Source: Cryptomeria japonica
Taxonomy: Eukaryota; Streptophyta; Pinopsida; Cupressales; Cupressaceae
DNA length: 41,500 nucleotides
Assembly: GCF_030272615.1 (NCBI RefSeq)
Contig: NC_081409.1
Span: forward strand, 914,501,840 to 914,543,339
Direction of reading: 5' to 3'
The notes under the pieces are model-generated. The model was given only the letters and a program-made list of their open reading frames with translations. It did not search any database and had not been told where the DNA came from. This document shows, one piece after another, positions 21,977 to 32,034 of this stretch. The translations under genes were made by a program, and so were the position numbers. Every line of letters starts with the position of its first letter. Position 1 is the first letter of the stretch.

Positions 21977-22350
21977 TAGTGCATGAGAACAACATCTTAG
22001 TGCGTAGACTACTTCTGTTAGCGCATCCAAACTTCAAATTAGCGCGTTAGTTCAAAACAGTAGCGTTTCATCTTAAGGCAAAAATAGTGCAAAATCCTTT
22101 AGCGCATCCGAAAAACAAACTAGTGCGTGGAAACAACAGCTTAGCGCATGGAAATCAAACATTAGCGCATAAGGTCAAACAGTTAGCGCGTGACAGCCCA
22201 GAATAGCGCATAGGTTTTTCAACAGTTAGACAACAATTTTTACAACAGTCCGAACTTTAGCGCGTGTCCGGGGGCAGCCTAGTGCATGAGCTTATTATTT
22301 TAGCGCATCAAGGAATTTCAGTAGCGCATGTAAACTTTGTTCTAGCGCGT
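21977..22350 (+). repeat. GCGC-motif array B (leader, 21-bp spacing)
   Basis: Sites start at 21977, 21998, 22019, 22040, 22061, 22085, 22100, 22121, 22142, 22163, 22184, 22204, 22258, 22280, 22301, 22322 and 22343, plus a decayed one near 22227. Most steps are exactly 21 bp. The motif is the same as in array A and in the same orientation. It ends about 280 bp before the upstream ORF and about 860 bp before the gag ATG. Confidence 0.9.
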
Positions 22351-22630
22351 GATCGAAAACAGAAAAACAGAAAGCAAAAACCGAGAAAAATTTTGAAATT
22401 TCAAAAACATTTTTAGAAGCCTTTTTCATCAAAAATCATTTTTCATCACAACAGAGTGACAAACAAACTATTAAGACTATTTCTCAAGCCAAATTTGTGA
22501 CAAAAATGAACGTTGTCAGAATCTTAAACGAATCACACAATAGAGGATGTCTCTCCTATCATAATCCGGAAATCTCATCATCAGTGTCAACAGAATCCTT
22601 TACTATCCTACGAATTTTATCTCAAAACAC

Positions 22631-23206
22631 TTGTTTAAAATTTTTAAATTGTCAAATCAAAGTTTCCAGATCGGGAGGCTTTTATCCATATCATTTGACA
22701 CGCTTTGTCGTGAAGGGGCATTTAAAAGCCTTCACTTTGATAGAGTAAAATTTGAAATTTTCAAAAACAAGAATCAACTGAATCCAAACCAATCAAAGGA
22801 AACCATTGATCACTCATGCATGACTAATCCCCTTGTTCTGAGAAGAAAGAACCTCTATCGTAACATCACGTTGAAGAAGCAACAACCTAGTTTTTCCAAA
22901 TTCATCAAGAGAAATAAGTTTTTTAACATCAATCGTCAACTCTTCAAATCCCATCGGGTATTCCTTCATCACGTCAAACGGTATATCCAAAACAAATCTA
23001 GCGAATTTGACAAAGAACCTTTGAAAACAAGAGCATACTGTCAAAAGTCCGCTTTTAATCAAACCATCAACCGTGGCGAAAGGATCAATCCAGCATTCTT
23101 GCCCGACGAGTGCATCACATATAACACATCTCGACCAGAACCACCAACCCCCGAGCAACACATCAACGAGGCTTTTGTTCCTTTCATCACTGAAAGTTTC
23201 TACTAA
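22631..23206 (+). CDS. possible short ORF upstream of gag
   Basis: Open for 191 codons in a frame different from gag; its TAA (23204-23206) ends one base before the gag ATG at 23208. The product is basic, Lys/Asn/Phe-rich and has no recognised domain. Some Tat/Ogre elements carry an extra ORF before gag, so position fits, but the composition is also what AT-rich leader DNA would give by chance. A second, overlapping frame (22497-22748) makes chance more likely. Confidence 0.25.
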   Translation: MFKIFKLSNQSFQIGRLLSISFDTLCREGAFKSLHFDRVKFEIFKNKNQLNPNQSKETIDHSCMTNPLVLRRKNLYRNITLKKQQPSFSKFIKRNKFFNINRQLFKSHRVFLHHVKRYIQNKSSEFDKEPLKTRAYCQKSAFNQTINRGERINPAFLPDECITYNTSRPEPPTPEQHINEAFVPFITESFY

Positions 23207-23207
23207 A

Positions 23208-25196
23208 ATGCCTGTTACTCGCTCTCAACGAGACAAACAAAGTGAGACACACGTAGAATCAAGTATGAATCGCAGATTATCAAATCCTTTCGAGGTTCCA
23301 CCCTTAGAAGAACCTGAAATTACTGAAGCACTTCTTCGGGAATGTCAAGAAAACCCTTCCTTCCAAAAGCTTGTAGAAAAGCTCATGGAAAATGACAAGG
23401 AAAAGTATCTGCTCATGCTCACAAGTAAAGGCGTTAAACTTCCTGAAGATTTTGACGCAAACATTTTTCAAACTGGGTCTCGACAATATGCATATCAAGA
23501 ACATGAAAGAGAAGAAGAAACTCACATACCTGAGCAACATATTCCAGAGCAGCACATTCCAGAACAACGCATACCAGAAATACGTATACCTGAGCTAGAA
23601 ACACCAGAACAAAATATACCATTTACTACACCTTTTCAGCTGAGAACCAATACAAGGCAAGAACTCTTCCCTCGGCAAGATAATGCGCCTTTGGTTGCTC
23701 TTACTCAACAAATGCGAATGTTGCAAAGGCAAATACAAGATATGCAACAAGGGACAACAGTACGGTACTCTTTAAACGAAATCTGTCCTTACCCATTTGA
23801 CAGAAGATTGAACATGGTGCCTTTTCCTTCAAACTCAGACGTTCCCAAATTTGATAAATATGATGGAAAAAGTGATCCCCGAGATCATGTTCGAGAATTT
23901 TGCACACTGAGCCTTGAATTTGCTCATGATGACACCTATTTGATGAGGTTATTCCCCAGAAGCTTGGGAGGGCAAACCATGGAATAGTTATCCAAAATTT
24001 CGCCACCTGTCAGATCATTTGATGAATTGGTTAACAAATTCATAACCCACTATTCCTACAACATCCAACATGCCATAACCATGCTAGATGTTTGCAACAC
24101 CAAACAAAAGAACAATGAAACATTCATGGTGTTCCTTCAACGCTGGCGATGCATGGTATCACGGTATCCTCGAGATATTCCCGAAAAGGAGAAAATGGAA
24201 ATCTTCATCGATAACTTAAATGGCGAAATGAGTTACAGACTAAAACTTCAATGCATACCATCTTTCGCTAAATTGATTGAAAATGGCATTCAAGTAGAGG
24301 AAGCATGTGTCAAAAAGGGAACACTCAAATTCTACAAGGAAGGAACAAACTCATCAAACTACAATAATCAGAACAACACCAACCTTGACAAATCTCGATT
24401 TTGGACTCGAAACAAAAACGAAGGCAACAATGAATCATATGATCCCAAATCTAAGCAATCAGTGCTTGCATTATCCGGAAATTCTCAAAATGCGAAAAAT
24501 CCCAAAAATGCTACTCCCAGTGCTAATACATATGCACCCAACACCGATCAAGGACAACTCAACACAAACAACACCAACGATACTCAAAGCAAAAACATGA
24601 ATCCAGGACCTAACAACAATTCACGCAACAACACGAACAATTTCCAAAAGCGCATCTTCACACCACTGGGACAATCATTAGAATCCGCATTCAGAGAACT
24701 TTTGGCAAACAAGATTCTTTCTTTGCCTCCAATCAGCAACTATGAACCCCCAATCAAACCACCTTGGTGGAATGATTCACACTATTGTGATTTCCATCGC
24801 AACAAGGGTCATAGAACAAACGAGTGCATGAGATTGAAACACATAGTATAGGACATGATTGATCAAGGTGACTTAACGGTGGATGGTCTCAAAACAAATG
24901 GTGATCACGGAGCCTTCAAAAATCCTCTCCCCAATTACAACAAAGATGGAGCATCAACTTCGGATGATACACGCGGCGCTCGTATTAATCACATCTACAA
25001 CAACACAATCAACCACATATCAGCTGAAGATCATCAAGTCAATGTCATCACCATTCGAGATCGGCATGATCATGAATCTGTCAATGTAACAACCCGAACT
25101 CAGAAATATGTCTTGAAGGGACATACTGCACCTACAACTACCACACCAAAAATCCAATATGACTTGGTTAGCCAACTACGCAAGACTCCAGCTTAG
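23208..25196 (+). pseudogene. gag (Ty3/gypsy Tat type), interrupted by stops
   Basis: The ATG at 23208 starts MPVTRSQRDKQ. The single frame runs past TAG codons at 23985 and 24849 to one at 25194. Seen in order: a short Glu-rich N-terminal region; a pentapeptide-like run (IPEQH repeated about six times, 23527-23610); a coiled-coil stretch ALTQQMRMLQRQIQDMQQ; the capsid-like core from FDKYDGKSDPRDHVREF through FMVFLQRWRCM; a long Asn/Thr-rich linker; and near 24783-24830 the motif YCDFHRNKGHRTNEC, the CX2H...GHX4C form of zinc knuckle usual for Tat-type gag. Gag would form the virus-like particle and bind element RNA. Apart from the two TAGs the frame is conserved. Confidence 0.85.
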
Positions 25197-25211
25197 ATAT
25201 CTATCCTGTAA

Positions 25212-25814
25212 TTATTGAAACTGTCACCAAAGCACAAAGACATATTGGAGCAAGCGCTATTAGAAACAAATGTACCTCAAAATCTGGATACAAACAGATT
25301 TCAAGCCATGGTCGCCCATATGACAGGACCTCATAACCTCACCTTCTCAGAGCATGATAATACTTCCTTGAGTCATCCGCATAATACTCCTCTCCATATT
25401 GAAGTCATTGTTTGCAAACACTGAGTAAAGAGAGTCTTAATAGATGGAGGAGGCCGGACTTAATATATGTACTTTAAAGCTTATCCGTGCATTAGGCTTC
25501 TCAGAAGAATCTATTGATCCCTGCAAAAAATCACCATCAAAGCATATGATGATGAGGAAAGGTCCTCTAAAGGAACAGTGATATTACCTATTCAAGTAGG
25601 ACCAGTACAAAAGGATACTATATGTCAGGTCTTAGATATTGATCTAATCTACAATATCTTGTTAGGACGACCCTGGATACATGAAATGCAAGCAGTACCT
25701 TCTACGTATCACCAGTGTGTCAAGTTTCCTTATGATGGACAAGAAATCTCCATATCAGCTGATCACAATCCATTTCAACGTTGCAGTAGCCCAAGACAGT
25801 TTGGTTCCTCATAA
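25212..25814 (+). pseudogene. aspartic protease (retropepsin) region
   Basis: This follows gag in the same frame after stops at 25194 and 25209 and a TGA at 25422-25424. The catalytic loop reads VLIDGG (25434-25451), the DGG variant of the retropepsin D-T/S-G; just after it one base is inserted. A base is missing from the A run at 25525-25530, so the original frame is regained by 25578. The flap and C-terminal signature follow as YNILLGRPWIHEMQAVPSTYHQCVKFP. The protease would cut the gag-pol precursor. The frame ends at a TAA (25812-25814), while the following linker is read in the +1 frame. Confidence 0.75.
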
Positions 25815-27249
25815 TAGAGAAAAGCAGCGATCCTTGACATCAGATCTACAAACAGCAAAACCCAACTCCTTATGGGGAGACTTCAAGCAGAAGATGCAAA
25901 TCAAAGACCAAGGCATGGGAGAATACTCTTTGGAACCTTTATGTTTGGCCAAATTGCCAACATCACCTAGATCGCATGGTTTGCCTACTACATCAACACA
26001 TCTGGCCACTCAGCCCATCACTAAATTTGATGGTACCTTCATCCAACTGGGTACTCTAGCACATGAATCAGAAGACAAGGATGTTCTTAGCTGGTTATAC
26101 AAAGATGAGGAAGAAGATCATAGAGCAGTCGCTCTGGACATTGTTCTACCAACACACCTGTATGAAAAAGGCTATTTAATCATGAAGCAAATGGGATATG
26201 GCGGTAAAGGACCTATTGGGAAACGCAAAGGAGGAGTCACTGAACCTATAGATCTTCCTTCACAACCTAGTAGAAACAAAGCAGGATTGGGTTCTAAACT
26301 CACATTCCTATTGAAATGGCCACCACACACAACTACAAAACCTCAATGGAAGATAAACAAGAAGTACAAAGAAGAATCCTGGCAGGAAGCACTCTTTGAA
26401 TCAACAGAAACAATCTGCAAGGCACGGGAACGTCAAGATCAGAAGTTGCATCAGGAAAAGCTTATAAGTCATAAGAGGGCCCTATCTACAGCAGTAGCTC
26501 ATATTCAAACACCAATGTCTCAAAAACAAATCATGTCATCTCCAGATACCATTATTCCTCCCCGAGGAAGCACAGTCTATGAACAAATCCAGCAAGTAGA
26601 AGACGGATCTGATACAGAATCTACAAAAACCATCAAAATGGTATCTATCATCAAAGATTTGTTTTCACCATACAACATACCTGTTTACAGTACAGATAGA
26701 ATCTGGGACGATGCCTATGAGACAGATTCCAATGAATATGAATGGGGTACCTCCTCCAATGCTACTACAGAAATCACTGATGATACTGATTCTATATCCC
26801 TTTCTCAAGAAGAATATAACGCAGAAGATAGACCTCTTGAATTTTGACCACAAAATATCTATGACACCAAGGAAAGCGAACAGAAACATTATGAACAAGT
26901 CTATGTGGAAGATAATACCATCTAGGACCTCGATGAAATCCTGGACTTCTTTAAAACCAAAATCCATCATGATGCAAACTCTGTCCTAACACACACAGTA
27001 GCCGAACTTGATCCACCTAACGATTCCTTACCGCTTGTCTTTCCTGACCTCATCGACTGGGATGAACCTGAAATCCATGATATACCAATTTTCCCAGATG
27101 ATGAATCTATTATCCATTACCTATGTACCGTAAATCCGGAAACAGGCTCTACCAGTGAACGAAATAACGATATCTATCAATCAGGGAGTGCCAAGTCTCT
27201 CAGTCGCAAAAATGAACTAAATAAAGGATCTGATGCTGAAAACCCGTCA
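25815..27249 (+). pseudogene. G-patch-like linker between protease and RT
   Basis: From 25681 the reading frame is the same as that of RT and integrase. It is open to a TGA at 26845, then has a TAG at 26923, and otherwise continues to 27250. Around 26170-26255 it encodes GYLIMKQMGYGGKGPIGK followed by G...EPI, which matches the G-patch pattern (hydrophobic-MG-aromatic-GxGxG-K...P). G-patch domains bind RNA or activate helicases in cell proteins, and betaretroviruses carry one after protease. The rest is acidic and Ser/Thr-rich with no recognised fold. Start coordinate is approximate because the protease and linker frames overlap. Confidence 0.6.
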
Positions 27250-28317
27250 ATGGCAGCTCTAGATCACAAAAAAGTAAAAATAAAGGATGCATCTAAGGGT
27301 GAAAACCTTTTTAAGGCACCTAACGATGGGAGACTTGACACTCTTCCTGAGCACTTTCATGAGCGATCACCCATTTTGATTGAGCCCACTCAATCAATCA
27401 ACATTGGTACCACAGAAGCAGCCAGAAACATTCACCTTGCAAAATCTCTAACAGAGGAAGAAAGATCGACATTCATCATCTTCTTTAAAGAACAACAAAT
27501 TAACTTTGCTTGGTCATATGCTGATATGCCCGGAGTAGATCCACACTTAATCATGCATCACTTGTCCATTTCTACAGGAGCTAAACTAGTCAAGCAAAAG
27601 CTATGAAAGATGAATCCACAGGTGGCACTCGTGGTCAAAACTAAACTAAAGAAATTATTAGACGTCGGATTCATTCGACCCATTGACTATGCAGAATGGA
27701 TTTCCAACATCGTTCCAGTATCAAAACCAGATGGTAGTATCAGAATATGCACTGACTTCAGAGACGTCAACAAAGCTTGTCCAAAGGACGACTTTCCTCT
27801 GACCAGTATCGACATAATTGTAGATCTTACAGCTGGTCACGCAATGCTCTCACTAATGGATGGTTTCTCAGGCTATAATCAAATCAAAATAGCTCCTGAA
27901 GATCAAGATAAAACCGCGTTCACCTGTCCTTGGGGAACGTACTGTTGGAATGTTATGCCTTTTGGCTTAAAAAATGCAGGGGCCACCTATAAAAGAGCAA
28001 TGACCACAATATTCCATGACATGATGCACACATTTATGGAAGACTATGTGGATGATTTATTAGCTAAATCCTTCACTAGAGCTGAACATCTTGGCATCCT
28101 AACAAAGATTTTTGATCGATTGGAGAAATTCCAAGTTAGGCTCAACCCTAAGAAGTGTGTCTTCGGGGTTACATCAGGCAAGTTACTAGGCTACATTGTC
28201 TCAGCAAAAGGTATTGAAGTAGATCTAGCAAAGGTACAAGCCATTATGGACATGCCACCACCAAAGAATATTAGTCAACTCAGATCTCTACAAGGACGAC
28301 TTCAATCAATCAGGTGA
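27250..28317 (+). pseudogene. reverse transcriptase domain of pol
   Basis: An upstream segment (27250-27606) carries the usual pre-RT motif with INFAWSYADMPGVDP, then a TGA at 27604. RT proper from 27610 has GFIRPIDYAEWISNIVPVSKPDG, the fingers motif DFRDVNKACPKDDFPL, DGFSGYNQI, MPFGLKNAGATYKRAM and the catalytic YVDD (28045-28056). It copies element RNA to cDNA. A TGA at 28315 ends this stretch; the frame is otherwise unbroken. All catalytic aspartates are present. Confidence 0.9.
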
Positions 28318-28800
28318 TTCATCGCTCAGCTAGCAGATAAAAGTCTCCCATTTAACCATTTACTACACAAAAATGTACCATTCAAATGGGAGGCCAAGTG
28401 TGCAGAATCTTTTTACCAAATCAAGCAGTACCTGATGAATCCACCAGTTCTAGTACCACCAGTTGCAGGAAAGCCTCTTATTTTATATATCTCAACAACA
28501 GATATATCGCTGGGGGCACTATTGGCACAAGAAGATCAACAAGGAAAGGAACGCGCCATATATTATATCAGTAGGACATTAAATGGATATGAACTCAACT
28601 ATACATTCATTGAAAAGGCTTGCCTAATAGTGGTCTTCGTATCTCAAAAGTTCTGACATTATATGCTAGCCCACACCATCAAGCTAGCTGCAAAAATTGA
28701 TCCTCTCAAATATCTACTCAGCAAGGCAGCTCTTACAGGCCGATTAGCTAAATGGGTCATGATTCTCAGTGAGTTTGACATCCAATACACAGAAAGATGA
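28318..28800 (+). pseudogene. RNase H domain following RT
   Basis: Same frame as RT. FIAQLADKSLPF and FKWEAKCAESFYQIK are connection-region motifs, then LYISTTDISLGALLAQ, which carries the first catalytic Asp, and FIEKACLIVVF with the Glu. DPLKYLLSKAALTGRLAKW and FDIQY close the Ty3/gypsy RNase H. In-frame TGA codons at 28654 and 28798 interrupt it. It would remove the RNA strand during reverse transcription. Confidence 0.85.
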
Positions 28801-29190
28801 GCCATCAAGGGACAAGCAATTGCAGATCAGTTGACTGAAGCACCACTACCAGGAAAACACACCATGGAGATCGAATTTCCAGACAGGGACGTTCTTGCTC
28901 TTTCTACTAAACAATGGGCCCTATACTTTGACGGATCCTACACACAACATGGTTCCGGTGCTGGCATTTTGTTCATCACTCCTGAAGGACACACTATACC
29001 AAGATCATATAGGCTTATGTTTCCATGCACAAATAATGTGGCTAAATATGAGCCATTGGTCATAGGCATCAAAATGGTCGTAGAATGGAAAATCACAAAG
29101 TTAAAGGTCTATGGAGATTCGCAACTGATTGTCCATCAAATCAACAATGACTATCAGACAAAGGATGACAAGCTACTACCCTACAAATGA
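28801..29190 (+). pseudogene. second, archaeal-type RNase H (Tat lineage marker)
   Basis: WALYFDGSYTQHGSGAGI holds the first Asp, NNVAKYEPLVIGIKM the Glu (usually AEYEAL), and LKVYGDSQLIVHQI the next Asp. This second RNase H next to the first is known from the Tat group of plant Ty3/gypsy elements and supports that assignment. The stretch is open in the pol frame and ends at the TGA at 29188-29190. Confidence 0.85.
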
Positions 29191-30665
29191 ATGGTGGATG
29201 ACTTCAAACAGTATTCTGTGCACATCACTTTCGAGCAAATACCAAGGTTGAACAACAAAGCAGCCGATGCAATGGCTACAATCGCTTCATTACTACAAAT
29301 TCTAGAGCAACAGAGTCGTTACGAGTTCCTGGTAGAGCAACTGTTCTCCCCCGCCTATGACCACTCTGAATCCCAGGTTATCTATGCCTTGACTGGTTCA
29401 GATTCTTCGTTAGATGGACCAATATATGATTACCTCAAGCACAATATCTTACCCATTGACCAATCCCGTAACCAAAAACGTAACTTTATCCGACAAGCTG
29501 CTCATTACACCCTTACCGCCGATACTTTGTATCGTCGAGGTCTCGATGGTACTCTTCTTCGTTGCCTTGATCGTAATGATTTCGATTTTGCTTTACACAA
29601 GCTTTACGAAGGTAATTGTGGCACACATTCAAGTGGCACTACTCTTGCTAAAAAGCTTCTAAGGATGGGATACTATTGGCCTACAATGGAAAAAGACTCA
29701 TATCACTTCGGCAAGAAATGTCCTAAATGCCAGATCCATGGCAATCTGATACATGCACCAGCACAGGAATTACAGCCATTTACAACATCCTGGCCCTTTT
29801 GTCAGTGGGGACTAGACTTAGTTGGCAAAATTCATCCTTCGTCTTCAAATGGACACAAGTTCATTATAATAGCAACAGAATACTTTACCAAATGGATAGA
29901 AGCAGTTCCCATGACCACAGTGACAGGGAAACAAATTGCCTCTTTTATCCTAAATTATCTGATCTGCCGATATGGTATTCCAAGTTCAATCATCACAGAT
30001 AATGGACGACCTTTCAAAAACCAAGATGTACAGGAACTTTGTGAAAGATTCAAAATCCAACATAGGTTTTCTACACCATACTACCCGCAGGGAAATGGTC
30101 AAGCAGAAGCATCTAACAAGACAATACTGAAAATCCTCAAGAAAACAGTGAATGATGCAGGCAAAGATTGGCACGTACAACTCAATCCAGCACTTTGGGC
30201 ATATAGAACCAGCATCCACACACCTACAGGAGCAACACCATACTCATTGGTATATGGATCAGAAGCTATTTTCCCCTGGAGGTAGAAATCCCCTCTCTCA
30301 GAGTCTCTTTGAAAGGCTTAATCCCGGATGAAGAGTATCGAGTTAACTGACTACAAGAACTTGAACTATTAGATGAAAGACGCCAACATGCTTATACCCA
30401 TCTCAAAGCATACCAACAACGCATGTGCAGGAGCTGCAATCACAAGGTCATTCCCCGAAACTTCAAGGTTGGTGACCTAGTCCTCAAAGAAAATCCAAGA
30501 AATCAGCAAGATCGAGAAAAAAAAGGGAAATTTGAACCTAACTGGTTGGGTCCCTATGTTATCATATCAGTCTATGGATCAGGTGCCTGTCAGCTAACAA
30601 ATTCTGAAGGAGATGTGCTCGACGAACCAACCAACAGCATCCATCTAAAAAGGTACTACACTTAA
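29191..30665 (+). pseudogene. integrase with C-terminal domain
   Basis: A HHCC-type zinc-binding region (GTHSSGTTLAKKLL ... KKCPKCQ) is followed by the core with D at residue 209 (WGLDLVGK), D at 270 (IITDNGRPF) and E at 306 (GQAEASNK), counted from 29191; the last two have the DD35E spacing. One base is missing near 30272-30276, giving a TAG at 30283, and the frame then continues with a TGA at 30348 to the TAA at 30663. The C-terminal part includes FKVGDLVLKE and KFEPNWLGPYVI, the GPY/F module. No chromodomain is seen, as expected for Tat. It would insert the cDNA. Confidence 0.9.
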
Positions 30666-32031
30666 GTGGCCTAGTGCATGGAAAAAGCCAAAATAAACAA
30701 AAAAATAAAAATAAAAATAAATCCAGAAAAAACAAAAACAGAGAGTACAAATAAAAACAAATGGTGAAAACCTGGTAAACAGGCGCTCTTGTGAAAGAAT
30801 GGCTCCTCTATCTATTTCCATGCCATTTTATCCATACAAACACTATCGGCCATCGCCCGACACTTAGCCCATATCCATTCAGGACATACTTAGCGTAGTC
30901 ACTATCTTGATTTGTCTATATATATCCTCTTACCACATCCCACCATGGCTTGGAAATCACTGTACATAATCATATCAAGAGGCACACTCAGCTAGGGGCA
31001 TTAATTTGTTCAAAAACTTGCAAACATTCAAGACATCACCACTATTGCAAAAACTCAGAAGCATGACATCCAACAAACAAAACTATGCTTCATCACAAAA
31101 ACCAAAACAAAACAATTCACAAACATACCAAGGATGGATGATTTTCTGAAGTACTAAATGTTGCATTCTTGCATAAAGTCTTGACTAGTTTTGCATTTTG
31201 AACTTTTTGAATTATTGGATTCTCTTCCTTGTCTCACTAAATGCTTCACAGCTAGAGTCAAGAGGAACTTCCAATATTTTCTTAGTCTTCTGTCTGGGAG
31301 GAGATCACTTGTACCGTGTGAACATATGCCTCGAGACGTGATACATCGAATATCACTGAAGGCCTGATTCCACTTCATGCATACAAATGATCAAATCTTG
31401 TCTATTTACGCAATACGCACTCAGGTCGTCCTGGTTCAATTATACCTTGACGCTTGTGCTATCTTGCAAAATAAAAAATCATGTAAATTTTTCTCAGGTT
31501 ATTATGGTTCAATTATACCATTATGCTTGTATAAATTTTCAACATATCCTAAACAAATCAATGCTCAATGATGAAACCTACAAAGAAAGCAAATAACATA
31601 TGGTTATATCGGATGGCAAATACAAAATGAGGGATGCTCCAAAAACCTTAGTTGCATATCATTTTACATGTTTGCATATCATTTTACAATTAGTTGCATA
31701 TCATTTTACAATTAGTTACATATCATTTAACATCATGGCATATCATTTAGGCATGTTTGCATATCATTTTAACATCTCATTTTCAAGATACATCTCACAG
31801 CATATAAAAGCATACATCCTGCATCATACATTGCATCATATATTTAAGCATTGCATCATCACATAAAATAACCCACATAACATGCATCCATATAAACACA
31901 TCACATGATCAAATGCAAATGGTGCCATATATATATCTCAAAAAATGATCCAAATGTACAAAATGTGTCCAAACACTGTGTCTAGTACAAAGAATAACAA
32001 ATGCTCAAAAATACAACAGAGACCATGTCTC
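30666..32031 (+). other. non-coding spacer after integrase
   Basis: AT-rich, no supported frame. It includes an A-rich stretch (30690-30760) and a short phased repeat (31652-31775). It separates the sense pol genes from the convergent antisense PMD gene, so both transcripts would end in this area. No clear polyadenylation site was selected. Confidence 0.5.
31652..31775 (+). repeat. six copies of TTGCATATCATTTTA, about 21 bp apart
   Basis: Copies start near 31652, 31672, 31694, 31716, 31736 and 31757, giving steps of 20, 22, 22, 20 and 21 bp. The core GCATATCATTT is kept in most copies. The mean step equals that of the GCGC arrays in the leader. Confidence 0.75.
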
Positions 32032-32034
32032 TCA

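Noticed and set aside
20365-22350. CRISPR-like array
   Set aside because: The conserved part is only about 8 bp with 13-bp fillers, far from repeat-spacer dimensions, and it lies within a eukaryotic retrotransposon.
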